The translations under genes and the position numbers were made by a program. 27,520 nucleotides of DNA from the NCBI GenBank assembly GCA_002364735.1, contig DEZB01000057.1:1-27520 (forward strand), written 5' to 3'. The notes below the pieces were generated by a model, which saw only the letters and a program-made list of their open reading frames with translations, made no database searches and was not told the DNA's origin. This document shows, in pieces, positions 8,374 through 17,086 of this stretch (positions within the stretch are counted from its first letter, which is position 1; every line of letters begins with the position of its first letter). The DNA comes from Bacteroidales bacterium UBA3143. Its GTDB lineage: Bacteria > Bacteroidota > Bacteroidia > Bacteroidales > Dysgonomonadaceae.

Positions 8374-10827
8374 CTATCTAATATTAGCGATCGAAATTAT
8401 ATCCGCAAAAACTCCTGCCGCAGTAACTGTTGCTCCAGCACCATATCCTTTAATGACCATTGGATACTCATTATATCTCTCCGTCGTAATCATAATGATA
8501 TTGTTACTTCCCTCCAAATCGTAAAAAGGATGACCTTTTTCTACTTCTTTCAAAGCTACTTCACAGTCGCAATGATCTGCATTTCCATTATCGTATTTTG
8601 CAACTAATCTTGAACGTTTACCTTCGGACTCTAATTTTTTTCGTCGCTCTTCAAAACTATCATCCATTTCGTGGATATTATTCCAAAATTCCTCCAAAGA
8701 CCCATCGAAATACTTCTTTGGGATCAACGGTATCTTTTTCACATCGTTTTGTTCTATATCGCCTCCAGCTTCACGTGATAAAATAACCAGTTTTCTTACC
8801 ACATCCAGACCACTCAGATCTGTGCGTGGATCAGGTTCTGCAAAGTTAGCATCTACTGACATCTTAATGGCTTTGCTAAATGGAATATCCTCACTCAGCG
8901 TATTGAAAATAAAATTGAGTGTGCCCGATAGTACTGCTTCAAGTTTGATAATCTTGTCTCCCGAATTGGTGAGTGAATTCATTGTGTTGATAATAGGGAG
9001 TCCAGCTCCAACATTCGTTTCAAATAGGAACTTCACTCCATTTGTACGCGCAGTTTCTTTTAGCTTGTTATAATTGTCGAACTGGGAAGATGCTGCAATT
9101 TTGTTGGCTGTTACAATTGATGTATTGTTAGACATAAGTTCTTCGTATAGCTCCGAAATATCCTGACTGGCTGTGCAGTCAACAAACACTGAGTTGAAAA
9201 TATTCATTTCAAATATTTCGTCACGAATTATTTGAGGAGAGCTCTTAGTGCCATTTTTCATCAAGTTATTGTAATAGTCTTCTAAATCTATTCCATCACG
9301 GTTAAACAGTGCTTTGCGTCCGTTGGCAATTCCTACTACGTTCATACGTAGTTTGTATTGCTCCTTCAGGATCTCTTTTTGTTGTTTAATTTGAGTCAAC
9401 AACTTGTTTCCTACTGTACCTGTTCCTACAATAAAAAGGTTTAAGTCTTGATAGGGCGAGAGGAAAAATGAATCGTGAATAACGTTAAGAGCCTTTCTCA
9501 GGTTATCTTTATTTATTACACATGAAATATTGGTTTCGGATGCTCCTTGAGCCAAAGCCATTATACTAATGCCATTACGACCCAATGCCTCAAAGAATTT
9601 ACCAGCAACACCTGGAACATGCCTCATGTTTTGTCCTACAATGGCAATGGTTGATAGTTTATATTCAACCTCAATTTGATTTATACTTCCCAAACCTATT
9701 TCAGAAGCAAACTCTTCGCTTAATACTTTTTGTGAAATGGCTGCGTCGGAAGTGCTTACACCTATTGAAGTGCTATTTTCAGAGGATGCTTGCGATACAA
9801 GGAATACACTTATACCATTTATGGCCAGTGTTTTAAATATTCTGTGATTTACGCCAATAATGCCCACCATTCCTAAACCTTGAATAGTAATTAGAGCTGT
9901 GTCGCTAATAGATGAAATACCCTTAATGATCTTTCCGCCCTCACTCGATTGTTTGTTAAGGATAAGGGTTCCTTTAGATGATGGATTGAAGCTGTTCTTA
10001 ACGCGAATGGGTATGTTTTTGTGATAAACAGGGAAAATTGTAGGAGGATAAATAACCTTTGCTCCAAAGTTACTTAATTCAATTGCTTCAATATATGTCA
10101 GTTCTTCTATGACATAAGCAGATTCGATGATTTTGGGATCGGCAGTCATAAAGCCATCTACATCTGTCCAAATCTCTAAAACGGAAGCATTTAAAGCTGC
10201 AGCAATAATTGAAGCTGTATAGTCAGATCCACCTCGACCTAAATTGGTGATATTGTCATCATCCTTGCTGCTTGCAATGAATCCAGGTACAATAGCCACT
10301 GTGCTGTTGTTTTTTAAATGTTCTTTGATAAGTTCGTTAGAAAGAGGTAGGTCGGGTATGTGTGTGTTAAAATGTTTGGTGGTTTTAATAAACTGTGTGG
10401 AGTCATACAACTCAGCATTAGGTATAATTTTGCTAAGGATTAGACTCGATAAACGCTCGCCATAGCTAACAATCTTGTCTGACGATTTTTGAGATAAGTC
10501 GCCTATAAGATACACACCGCGCAAAATGTTTTTCAAGTCTTCAAACAGGGGTTGTAGCTCATCATACAGGTTCAATTTCACCTCTTCAGAATCGATAACT
10601 TCTTCAATGATTTTATGATGTTGATTTTGAATAACATCATAAATCATTTCATATTTCTTGTCAGCATGCAGGGCGTAGTCTGCTGTTTTCAATAGTTGTT
10701 CGGTTATACCATATAAAGCCGAAACAACAATTATTACAGGTTGAGGTTCTTCACCAATAATCTTTTTTACTTTATCAATACCTTCAGAAGTTCCAAGAGA
10801 AACTCCACCAAATTTCATCACTTTCAT
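8374..10827 (-). CDS. thrA: Bifunctional aspartokinase / homoserine dehydrogenase
   Basis: Cytoplasmic fusion enzyme catalysing the first and third steps from aspartate toward threonine and methionine: phosphorylation of aspartate, then NAD(P)H-dependent reduction of aspartate semialdehyde to homoserine. The 817-residue product begins with the kinase signature KFGGVS (5-10). Two ACT regulatory segments follow, the first containing GLGMVGIIGVNHRIFKTLA and the second VGQNMRHVPGVAGKFFEALG. The dehydrogenase domain opens with the Rossmann motif VGTGTVG near 467 and contains NVGAGLPII and LSGTLNFIFN. Length and domain order match ThrA/MetL-type fusions, and the ACT pair suggests end-product feedback. 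thrB and thrC are not beside it in this window. The first ATG puts the kinase motif right at the N terminus. Confidence 0.96.
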   Translation of the reverse strand: MKVMKFGGVSLGTSEGIDKVKKIIGEEPQPVIIVVSALYGITEQLLKTADYALHADKKYEMIYDVIQNQHHKIIEEVIDSEEVKLNLYDELQPLFEDLKNILRGVYLIGDLSQKSSDKIVSYGERLSSLILSKIIPNAELYDSTQFIKTTKHFNTHIPDLPLSNELIKEHLKNNSTVAIVPGFIASSKDDDNITNLGRGGSDYTASIIAAALNASVLEIWTDVDGFMTADPKIIESAYVIEELTYIEAIELSNFGAKVIYPPTIFPVYHKNIPIRVKNSFNPSSKGTLILNKQSSEGGKIIKGISSISDTALITIQGLGMVGIIGVNHRIFKTLAINGISVFLVSQASSENSTSIGVSTSDAAISQKVLSEEFASEIGLGSINQIEVEYKLSTIAIVGQNMRHVPGVAGKFFEALGRNGISIMALAQGASETNISCVINKDNLRKALNVIHDSFFLSPYQDLNLFIVGTGTVGNKLLTQIKQQKEILKEQYKLRMNVVGIANGRKALFNRDGIDLEDYYNNLMKNGTKSSPQIIRDEIFEMNIFNSVFVDCTASQDISELYEELMSNNTSIVTANKIAASSQFDNYNKLKETARTNGVKFLFETNVGAGLPIINTMNSLTNSGDKIIKLEAVLSGTLNFIFNTLSEDIPFSKAIKMSVDANFAEPDPRTDLSGLDVVRKLVILSREAGGDIEQNDVKKIPLIPKKYFDGSLEEFWNNIHEMDDSFEERRKKLESEGKRSRLVAKYDNGNADHCDCEVALKEVEKGHPFYDLEGSNNIIMITTERYNEYPMVIKGYGAGATVTAAGVFADIISIANIR

Positions 10828-10837
10828 CTTATTGTGT

Positions 10838-10851
10838 AACGATTAATCGTT
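10838..10851. promoter_or_regulatory. 14-bp perfect palindrome just upstream of thrA
   Basis: AACGATTAATCGTT is a perfect palindrome ending 11 bp before the thrA ATG. It could be a repressor site or an RNA hairpin near the translation start. I saw no Thr- or Ile-rich leader peptide: the two short open frames on this strand encode about 19 and 13 residues without such enrichment. Confidence 0.35.
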
Positions 10852-11010
10852 TATTTTTAGTTGCTATGTTTAAAGACAATTAAATAACATAATTATTTGA
10901 TTGGCGCATTTCAATGTCCATATAAAATATTCATCCCCCTGTTTAGGGCTTAAGATAAGATGAGGGATATGTAGAATACAAATAAATCATGTTTTGCTTC
11001 ATTTACTTTA

Positions 11011-11018
11011 CAAAGATA
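11011..11018 (-). promoter_or_regulatory. Putative -7 element for thrA
   Basis: On the minus strand this reads TATCTTTG, matching TAnnTTTG. It lies about 180 bp upstream of thrA and just past the end of the amylase gene, which would give a long thrA leader. A TTTG on the minus strand at 11032-11035 is only 13 bp away, closer than the usual spacing. Confidence 0.4.
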
Positions 11019-11069
11019 AAGTTTTAATCCTCAAAAGTTAGAAAAATGATACATAAATGAGAAAAACAC

Positions 11070-12530
11070 TTAAACCCTCTTCAAATAAACTGATACCGAT
11101 CCATCTTTTACATTGAACCAACCTTTACCATCTTCTCCAATTACTACATCTTCTTCTATATTGCCTAATTTGTCAAACCATGCAGATCCTGTATAATCTT
11201 CTCCCACAAACATCGGCTTTTTGCCACCTTGCCCATTGCTCATTATCACTACACAACCATCTGGGTGGTCCTCGTCTCCTCTCCTTACCCATCCTACCAC
11301 ATTGTGGTGGTCGAAATAATCATCCTGATCTCCATAAGCAAAGTCTCTTCTTACATCCAAAAGTTGATCAATCATCCATTGATGATCTTCTTGCGGATTT
11401 TCTCCACTAATACCATAATAGTCGCCTAAGAATACACAAGGATAACCATCTTTTCTTAAAAGAATAAGGGCATAACCTAATGGTTTGAACCAACTTTGAA
11501 CAAAAGACTCCAATGATTGCATCGGTTGTGAATCGTGATTGTCAACAAATGTGACTGTTTCTAATGGATGCGATTTAAGTACACTATTTTCAAATATCTT
11601 TCGCATATCAAAACCACCGCCATCTTCAGAAGCTTGTTTAAAATTGAAATGAAGCGCCACATCAAACAAACTGATATTATAATCCACATTGTGAAGATAT
11701 TCCGAAATAACCATATTGTCATAATACCAGTACTCCCCAACAGCATAAAAATCCTCACCAAATTCACCTTTCACGTGTTTTATTAGATCATCTATAAACC
11801 AATCATTTATATGCTTAATAGCATCCAATCGGATACCGTCCACGTTTGTTTCTTTTATGAACCAACTGATCCATCTTTTTGTCTCATCATATACATCGGG
11901 GTGTTTGTAATCAATATCAGTAAACATAAGATAATCGAAATTCGAAAATTCGAGACTTACCGACCTGTCATTCACATCTATACCCTTGTTGTCACCTAAA
12001 ATAATATAAATGGCTTCTTTGTTGTCTCTATGATTGTAATCGGTAGCCGAAAAGTGTTCCCAGCTCCATTTAAACTCAGAGTATTTATTGTTTCTGCCAG
12101 GAAATGTAAAACGTGTAAAACCCTCTATTTCATAGGGGTCGGTGATACCTTTATTGCGGTCGTGTGGATCCACTTCAATTACATTAAACGTTTGCAATTC
12201 ATCTCCACCAGCTTTATGATTGAGAACTACGTCTGCATAAACCAATATGCCATTGTCATGAAGTGCATCAATGCAATCGTGCAACTGCTGTTTCGTTCCA
12301 TATTTGGTGCGAACTGTTCCTTTTTGATCAAACTCTCCCAAATCGTATAAATCATAAGCACCATAACCGACATCATTAGCGTCTGTCCCCTTGTAACAAG
12401 GAGGTATCCATACTGCAGTAACGCCTATTTCACTTAGGTGCTGAGCATCATCTTTTAGTCTATTCCATAAGTTTCCATCGTTTGGTAAATACCATTCGAA
12501 GTATTGCATCATTAATCCATTTGTTCTCAT
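11070..12530 (-). CDS. Cytoplasmic alpha-amylase (GH13)
   Basis: Hydrolyses internal alpha-1,4 bonds of glycogen, starch or maltodextrins. The 486-residue product starts at once with NGLMMQYFEWYLP, typical of the bacterial liquefying-type GH13 group (subfamily 5), and has no signal peptide, so it should act in the cytoplasm. The GH13 regions are visible: DVVLNH at 100-105, GIRLDAIKH with nucleophile Asp236, acid/base Glu266 in VGEYW, and FVDNHD with Asp333. A short C-terminal beta domain (about 395-486) ends the chain. The neighbours do not form a glycogen operon: thrA lies downstream on the same strand and rnpB is divergent upstream. Substrate preference cannot be read from sequence. Confidence 0.93.
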   Translation of the reverse strand: MRTNGLMMQYFEWYLPNDGNLWNRLKDDAQHLSEIGVTAVWIPPCYKGTDANDVGYGAYDLYDLGEFDQKGTVRTKYGTKQQLHDCIDALHDNGILVYADVVLNHKAGGDELQTFNVIEVDPHDRNKGITDPYEIEGFTRFTFPGRNNKYSEFKWSWEHFSATDYNHRDNKEAIYIILGDNKGIDVNDRSVSLEFSNFDYLMFTDIDYKHPDVYDETKRWISWFIKETNVDGIRLDAIKHINDWFIDDLIKHVKGEFGEDFYAVGEYWYYDNMVISEYLHNVDYNISLFDVALHFNFKQASEDGGGFDMRKIFENSVLKSHPLETVTFVDNHDSQPMQSLESFVQSWFKPLGYALILLRKDGYPCVFLGDYYGISGENPQEDHQWMIDQLLDVRRDFAYGDQDDYFDHHNVVGWVRRGDEDHPDGCVVIMSNGQGGKKPMFVGEDYTGSAWFDKLGNIEEDVVIGEDGKGWFNVKDGSVSVYLKRV

Positions 12531-12652
12531 TCTGATATGTATATAAATGTTTGCAAGCTATAACACTTTATGCCAAAGCGTGTTCATCAACTTGCTGTTA
12601 TTGATGCTTCAAGTGGTGAAATATTTTTCCTTTGATGAAAAATTAAACGTTA

Positions 12653-12686
12653 TTGATTAAAAGTCTTCAATATAATGTTACTTTTG
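12653..12686 (+). promoter_or_regulatory. Promoter of rnpB
   Basis: TACTTTTG (12679-12686) matches the Bacteroidota -7 consensus and sits immediately before the RNase P RNA, so transcription would start within a few bases of the mature 5' end. A TTG at 12653-12655, 23 bp upstream, may be the -33 element. The rest of 12531-12690 shows no recognisable amylase promoter. Confidence 0.55.
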
Positions 12687-12690
12687 TAAT

Positions 12691-13060
12691 AGCAGTCGGT
12701 CGGTTTGTCGCTTCGTTTTAAAGCGAAGAGGAAAGTCCGGGCAACAAAGAGCACCATACTTCCTAACAGGAAGCTATCTGTGAAGGTAGAGCAACGTAAC
12801 AGAAAATAACCGCCCGTTTTCTTTTGAAAATGGGTAAGGGTGAAAAGGTGAGGTAAGCGCTCACCGGATTTTGCAGTAATGCAGAGTGCCGTATGTCTTA
12901 TGGGTTGCAAGGTCATGTATATCGGATATAATGTAGGGCTGCTCGCCCGATGCCGAGGGGTAGACCGCTAAAGAGCAATGGTGACATTGCTTGTAGACAA
13001 ATGACAAACGCTTTCGTTTATTCGAAATTACAGAACCCGGCTTATAGATCGACTGCTTTT
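12691..13060 (+). ncRNA. rnpB: RNase P RNA (class A)
   Basis: Catalytic RNA of ribonuclease P, which trims the 5' leader of precursor tRNAs together with the RnpA protein. The 5' end AGCAGTCG pairs with CGACTGCT at 13050-13057 to form helix P1. The conserved block GAGGAAAGTCCGGGC is at 12728-12742, the ACAGAAAATAACCGCC block is near 12799, and AGGGTGAAAAGGTG is near 12837. The 3' portion has TAGACAAATGAC followed by ACAGAACCCGGCTTAT near 13030-13045. The size of about 367 nt is normal. A T-rich tract follows directly (13057-13069) and probably gives termination. The boundaries are set by P1 pairing. Confidence 0.97.
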
Positions 13061-13079
13061 ATTTTTTCAAACTAAGTGT

Positions 13080-14462
13080 ATGGAAGAAAATAAAGAAAAG
13101 GAAAAAGAAAAGGAAAAAAAAGAGGGTAGGTTTAGTAAGATAAAGAAGAAAGTTTCTAATCTAATTGAATTTCTCACTTACGATATTTGGCGTTTAGATT
13201 CGAGACACCTGAGTGGCAAACGAAACATTTTCTACAATGGTGTCAAAGCGCTCATCATGACTGTGCGCAACTCATTAGACCTTCAGTTAAACGTCCGTGC
13301 TGCTTCTCTCACTTATAGGACTCTGCTTTCGTTGGTGCCTGGATTGGCAGTACTCTTTGCTGTATCTCGTGGCTTTGGATTGCAAAATATAATTCAAAGT
13401 CAATTGTTCACCTATTTTCCAGGTCAAAAAGAGGTTCTTACACAAGTTACAGAATTTATAGATAATTCTTTGCAACATGCACAGGGAGGCGTTTTTGCTG
13501 GTGTAGGAGTAATCGTTCTTCTTTACACTATATTTATTCTGTTTTCTGATATTGAAAATAATTTCAATACCATCTGGCAATTAAGCAAAGGGCGAAGCAT
13601 ACAGCGCAGGATATCTGACTATTTTGCATTAATAATTATCATGCCAGTCTTTCTTATTCTAAATAGTGGATTGTCATTAATGATTAGCTCATCAACGGTC
13701 TATTTTGATGCTTTTAGCTACATCCTAAACCCTCTTGTTACGCAAGTTCTGAATATACTTCCATTTCTTATTACTATACTTGTTTTGACTTTACTTTATA
13801 AATTTATGCCCAATACTAAGGTAAAGTTTATGAATGCATTTATTGCAGCCGTTGTTGCTGGTACTGCCTATCAGATTTTTCAAATAGTTTATATTAGTGG
13901 TCAGTTATGGATAACAAAATACAATGCAATTTATGGTAGTTTTGCTGCCCTGCCTTTGTTATTACTCTGGTTGCAATTGTCATGGAATATAGTACTGATG
14001 GGAGTTGAGCTATCATTTTCTTTGCAAAACATTCGTAAGTTCTATTTTGAGAAAGAAACTAAAAATATCAGTCGTAGGTATAATGACTTTTTCACTATTC
14101 TAATAACATCGTTAATAGCAAAGCGCTTTGCAACAGAGAAACTACCATTAACCGCTGACGAAATTTCAGAGAAGCATGCAATACCTATTCGGTTGACCAA
14201 TCAAATAATTGATTTACTTCAAGACTTACAGATAATAACGCCAACTCCTTGGTCTGAAGATGAAGAGATAATGGCTTTTCAACCAGCATTCGATATCAAC
14301 TTGATGAGTGTGAAATCGCTGATGGATAAAGTTGATACGTATGGCTCTGAAGATTTTAGAATAGATACAGACACTAAGTTTAAATCTCAATGGGAAGCTT
14401 TGATGAATTCGAGAAAAAGTTTATATAACATTGAGGGCGATGTACTTCTAAAGGATTTATAG
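13080..14462 (+). CDS. YihY/BrkB (UPF0761) family membrane protein
   Basis: Inner-membrane protein of the YihY/virulence factor BrkB family, often annotated as a ribonuclease BN homologue by historical error; its real function is not settled. The 460-residue product has about six hydrophobic segments (near 82-101, 137-156, 182-203, 223-242, 250-272 and 287-315), with the family region YRTLLSLVPGLAVLFA at 79-94. The C-terminal region (about 335-460) is soluble and contains a helix-turn-helix-like stretch (LTADEISEKHAIPIRLTNQI). The N terminus is a Lys/Glu run encoded by a purine-only tract. It starts only about 20 bp after rnpB, leaving no room for its own promoter there, so it may depend on rnpB read-through or an internal promoter. 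Confidence 0.9.
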   Translation: MEENKEKEKEKEKKEGRFSKIKKKVSNLIEFLTYDIWRLDSRHLSGKRNIFYNGVKALIMTVRNSLDLQLNVRAASLTYRTLLSLVPGLAVLFAVSRGFGLQNIIQSQLFTYFPGQKEVLTQVTEFIDNSLQHAQGGVFAGVGVIVLLYTIFILFSDIENNFNTIWQLSKGRSIQRRISDYFALIIIMPVFLILNSGLSLMISSSTVYFDAFSYILNPLVTQVLNILPFLITILVLTLLYKFMPNTKVKFMNAFIAAVVAGTAYQIFQIVYISGQLWITKYNAIYGSFAALPLLLLWLQLSWNIVLMGVELSFSLQNIRKFYFEKETKNISRRYNDFFTILITSLIAKRFATEKLPLTADEISEKHAIPIRLTNQIIDLLQDLQIITPTPWSEDEEIMAFQPAFDINLMSVKSLMDKVDTYGSEDFRIDTDTKFKSQWEALMNSRKSLYNIEGDVLLKDL

Positions 14463-14480
14463 TTGAGTCTTAGATCAATT

Positions 14481-14504
14481 TACAGCACCAAGTCAAGTGC
14501 TGTA
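14481..14504. terminator. Hairpin between convergent yihY-like and ygjP-like genes
   Basis: TACAGCAC (14481-14488) and GTGCTGTA (14497-14504) form a perfect 8-bp stem with an 8-nt loop in the 73-bp gap between two convergent genes. No strong T-run follows on either strand, so it is a candidate bidirectional terminator only. Confidence 0.45.
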
Positions 14505-14535
14505 TATGGATGGGTGTTTAAGCTTTAATATTATG

Positions 14536-15252
14536 CTAACTTTTCAGGAAAGTTAAATAGTCAGTGTTCCAGTAGGTAACTTCATTATTCAACTCCTCAA
14601 CTTTTCCACCCAACATTTTCTCTAATATATCCCAAAATCTTTTGCTGTGATCTAATTGGAATGTGTGTGCCAGTTCGTGAATAATAACATAATCAATTAA
14701 TCGTTCTGGCAACATCATTATAAAGAGTGACATGTTAATGTTTTTTCTACCTGTACAACTCCCCCATCGAAACTTACTGTTATTTATCTTAATCTCTCGC
14801 ACTTGTATGTTCCATTTTTTTGCAAAAGCTTCAATCTTACGCGGTAAAATTCTTTTAGCTTCATGACGAAGAGCATGAATGATCATATCTTTGATAATCA
14901 ACTGAATATTATCATCATCAATATTGAAATGGGGAGGAACATTTATTGTTAGTATTCCCTTGTTCAAAGACATTTTTATTTTTGTTTCTGAAATTGGATA
15001 GCGCGTAATTGAGAGGCTAAAAGTTAAAGATTTGAGGTCGGAATGCTCTCCTATTTTAATTATCTTTTGAACAGGGAGAGCTAATATTTTAGGTTTCAAT
15101 TTCTCAAATATGCTCAATATTTCACTCTTAGGCATCTTTGAAGGGACAGTTAGTTGTACATGTGAGTGCTTTCGTCTTGCTAAAACTTTTTTAGCGCGAC
15201 CATGTTTCTTAATCAATACATTACCGAGATCTTTATCAATAAAACTACTCAT
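14536..15252 (-). CDS. YgjP-like (DUF45/M48-type) metallopeptidase
   Basis: Predicted zinc metalloprotease of the YgjP/SprT-like group. The 238-residue product has a beta-rich N-terminal half (RRKHSHVQLTVP near 27-38) and the family signature FRWGSC at 161-166. The catalytic motif HELAH at 192-196 (zinc ligands His192 and His196, base Glu193) is followed by His202 in LDHSKRFW. No signal peptide is seen, so it is cytoplasmic. The substrate is unknown. A TAnnTTTG-like sequence (minus strand, 15258-15265) lies only 5 bp from the ATG and would imply an almost leaderless message, so I do not list it as a promoter. It is divergent from mlaE, with a gap of 105 bp. Confidence 0.92.
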   Translation of the reverse strand: MSSFIDKDLGNVLIKKHGRAKKVLARRKHSHVQLTVPSKMPKSEILSIFEKLKPKILALPVQKIIKIGEHSDLKSLTFSLSITRYPISETKIKMSLNKGILTINVPPHFNIDDDNIQLIIKDMIIHALRHEAKRILPRKIEAFAKKWNIQVREIKINNSKFRWGSCTGRKNINMSLFIMMLPERLIDYVIIHELAHTFQLDHSKRFWDILEKMLGGKVEELNNEVTYWNTDYLTFLKS

Positions 15253-15327
15253 GAGGACAAAATTACATTTAAAATCTTAAATAATGCATCTTTTTTGTAT
15301 ATATTCAAATTACTGCCAAACAATATT

Positions 15328-15335
15328 TATCTTTG
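15328..15335 (+). promoter_or_regulatory. Putative -7 element for mlaE-mlaF
   Basis: TATCTTTG matches TAnnTTTG and lies 22 bp before the mlaE ATG. The nearest TTTG upstream (15294-15297) is 30 bp away, wider than usual. Confidence 0.45.
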
Positions 15336-15357
15336 TATGAAATAATGGCGAAATAAT

Positions 15358-16107
15358 ATGAAAGTAATTGAATCGTTAGAGAGTGTAGGACAATATGCTA
15401 CGCTTATGAGAAAAACGCTAACTCTTCCAGATAGATTCCGAGAGTTTTTCAAAGAGTTCTTCAAGGAAATGTATAAGTTGGGAGTTAACTCAATTTGGAT
15501 TGTCATGATTATTTCGTTTTTTATTGGAGCTGTAATGGTTGTTCAAATTGCACTGAACGTTGCATCTCCTTTATTACCTCGCTTTACTGTGGGCGTTGTT
15601 TCCAGAGAAATAATACTTTTAGAGTTTTCGTCCACTATCATGTGTCTAATATTAGCAGGTAAGGTCGGTTCTAATATAGCTTCCGAAATAGGCACAATGC
15701 GTGTGACAGAGCAAATTGATGCTTTAGAAATTATGGGGGTTAATTCAGCTAATTATCTTGTTTTGCCTAAAGTTGCAGCCTTTGTCGCTTTCATGCCTGT
15801 ATTGGTTATTTTCAGTATGTTTTTAGGCTTGATTGGTGGGTATATTATTTGTGTAATTACAAACACACCTTCTCCTGAGACTTACATATATGGAATACAA
15901 GCTTTCTTTAATGAGTTCTTTGTGTGGTACTCTATAATAAAATCAATGCTTTTTGGATTTATTATAGCTACTGTTGCTGCTTATTTTGGATATTACGCAA
16001 AGGGAGGTTCATTAGATGTGGGAAAGGCGAGTACAGATTCTGTGGTAATAAATAGTATCCTGATCCTTATTACCGACTTAGCGTTTACTCAATTAGTGAT
16101 GGGATAA
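15358..16107 (+). CDS. mlaE: MlaE-family lipid ABC transporter permease
   Basis: Inner-membrane permease of the MCE/Mla system, which moves phospholipids between inner and outer membranes and helps maintain outer-membrane asymmetry. The 249-residue length fits MlaE. After an amphipathic N terminus the chain has about five membrane segments (near 44-70, 85-105, 140-165, 190-215 and 225-247). The family core EFSSTIMCLILAGKVGSNIA with EIGTMRVTEQIDALEIMGVN (about 89-130) is clear. mlaF follows after 12 bp. The MCE-domain partner MlaD is not in this cluster and must be elsewhere if the system is complete. Confidence 0.93.
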   Translation: MKVIESLESVGQYATLMRKTLTLPDRFREFFKEFFKEMYKLGVNSIWIVMIISFFIGAVMVVQIALNVASPLLPRFTVGVVSREIILLEFSSTIMCLILAGKVGSNIASEIGTMRVTEQIDALEIMGVNSANYLVLPKVAAFVAFMPVLVIFSMFLGLIGGYIICVITNTPSPETYIYGIQAFFNEFFVWYSIIKSMLFGFIIATVAAYFGYYAKGGSLDVGKASTDSVVINSILILITDLAFTQLVMG

Positions 16108-16119
16108 CAAAATGAAATT

Positions 16120-16902
16120 ATGATTGAAGTTAAAAACCTTACTAAATCGTTTGACGGACGTGTAGTAATTGACGATATAAGTGCAAGATTTAAGAAGGGT
16201 CTTGTAAATATGATAATTGGGAAAAGTGGTTCAGGGAAAACAGTTTTTCTCAAAAATCTTATTGGACTTCTTACTCCCTCAGAAGGAGAAATATTTTATG
16301 GTGGGAAAGATTTTCTCAAAATGCGTTCACGTGAAATTAAGAAATTGCGAAAAGATATGGGTATGCTCTTTCAAGGATCTGCTCTGTTTGACTCTAAGAC
16401 AGTGTTGGAAAATGTACAGTTCCCATTGGATATGTTCTCAAAAAAGAATCTTAGAGAACGAAAAAAAAGAGCTGAGTTTTGTTTAGAGAGAGTAAATTTG
16501 GAAGGTGCTCATGATTTATTTCCTTCTGAGATAAGTGGTGGAATGATGAAGCGCGTTGCTATAGCGCGTGCAATTGCACTTAATCCTCAGTACTTGTTTT
16601 GCGACGAACCTAATTCGGGTTTAGACCCAAAGACTTCACAATTGATTGACGAATTGATTAATGATATTACCAAGGACTTTGGAATGACCACCATTGTGGT
16701 AACTCATGATATGAATTCAGTTATGAACATTGGTGATCATATCATTTATATTCATGAAGGAAAAAAAGAGTGGGAAGGATCGAAGAGTGAAATTATGGAA
16801 TCTGATAATAATGCATTAAATGAATTTGTGTTTGCATCAGATCTGTTTAAGAAAATTAAAGAGGCAAGAAATTCTGATGAAATAGATTTTTCAATTGTTT
16901 AG
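16120..16902 (+). CDS. mlaF: MlaF-family lipid ABC transporter ATPase
   Basis: Cytoplasmic ATPase that powers the MlaE permease. The 260-residue product shows a complete ABC domain: Walker A GKSGSGKT at 34-41, Q-loop LFQGSALF near 83-90, signature SGGMMKR at 139-145, Walker B YLFCDEP with Asp162 and Glu163, and H-loop His196 in VTHDM. The SGALFD-like Q-loop and the MMKR signature are typical of MlaF rather than other importers. It starts 12 bp after mlaE. An alternative-frame reading of 16217-16486 is only a shadow. A strong terminator follows at 16987. Confidence 0.93.
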   Translation: MIEVKNLTKSFDGRVVIDDISARFKKGLVNMIIGKSGSGKTVFLKNLIGLLTPSEGEIFYGGKDFLKMRSREIKKLRKDMGMLFQGSALFDSKTVLENVQFPLDMFSKKNLRERKKRAEFCLERVNLEGAHDLFPSEISGGMMKRVAIARAIALNPQYLFCDEPNSGLDPKTSQLIDELINDITKDFGMTTIVVTHDMNSVMNIGDHIIYIHEGKKEWEGSKSEIMESDNNALNEFVFASDLFKKIKEARNSDEIDFSIV

Positions 16903-16986
16903 AAACCTATTGATCATTAAATAGTTCTAAGAATATTTTCTCTTTTTTAGGCACAACAAACATTTTTATAGCTGAGTTGTTATTCA

Positions 16987-17013
16987 ACTGCAAACCGAAA
17001 GGTTGCAGTTTTT
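16987..17013 (+). terminator. Rho-independent terminator after mlaF
   Basis: ACTGCAAACC (16987-16996) pairs with GGTTGCAGT (17001-17009) with one bulged A and a GAAA tetraloop, followed by five T. It separates mlaEF from the suf genes. A smaller AGTTG/CAACT hairpin just upstream shares the left arm; whether this matters is unknown. Confidence 0.75.
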
Positions 17014-17029
17014 AATTATAAATAAAATA

Positions 17030-17055
17030 AACCACTTCATTAGGTTACAGTGGTT
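17030..17055. promoter_or_regulatory. Inverted repeat upstream of sufC
   Basis: AACCACT (17030-17036) and AGTGGTT (17049-17055) are separated by 12 bp, in the 73-bp gap between the mlaF terminator and the sufC ATG. This is the only place for a suf promoter, and the repeat could be an operator. No TAnnTTTG box is visible here. Confidence 0.3.
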
Positions 17056-17086
17056 CTATCATCTACATATAAATAATCATCGACAC

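Noticed and set aside
12030..12350. 106-residue plus-strand open frame inside the amylase gene
   Set aside because: Antisense shadow; the opposite strand carries the intact GH13 catalytic domain.
12650..12916. 88-residue minus-strand open frame
   Set aside because: It lies antisense over the RNase P RNA, whose conserved blocks and P1 pairing explain the sequence.
15258..15265. Minus-strand TAnnTTTG match as promoter of the YgjP-like gene
   Set aside because: Only 5 bp from the start codon, which would demand a leaderless message; no other support.
16976..17013. Attenuator formed by AGTTG/CAACT and the mlaF terminator
   Set aside because: The alternative stem is only 5 bp and no leader peptide or ligand pocket is visible, so a plain terminator is the simpler reading.
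17003..17086. 28-residue N-terminal extension of SufC from a TTG
   Set aside because: It overlaps the terminator hairpin and matches no SufC; the ATG at 17087 gives the standard N terminus.
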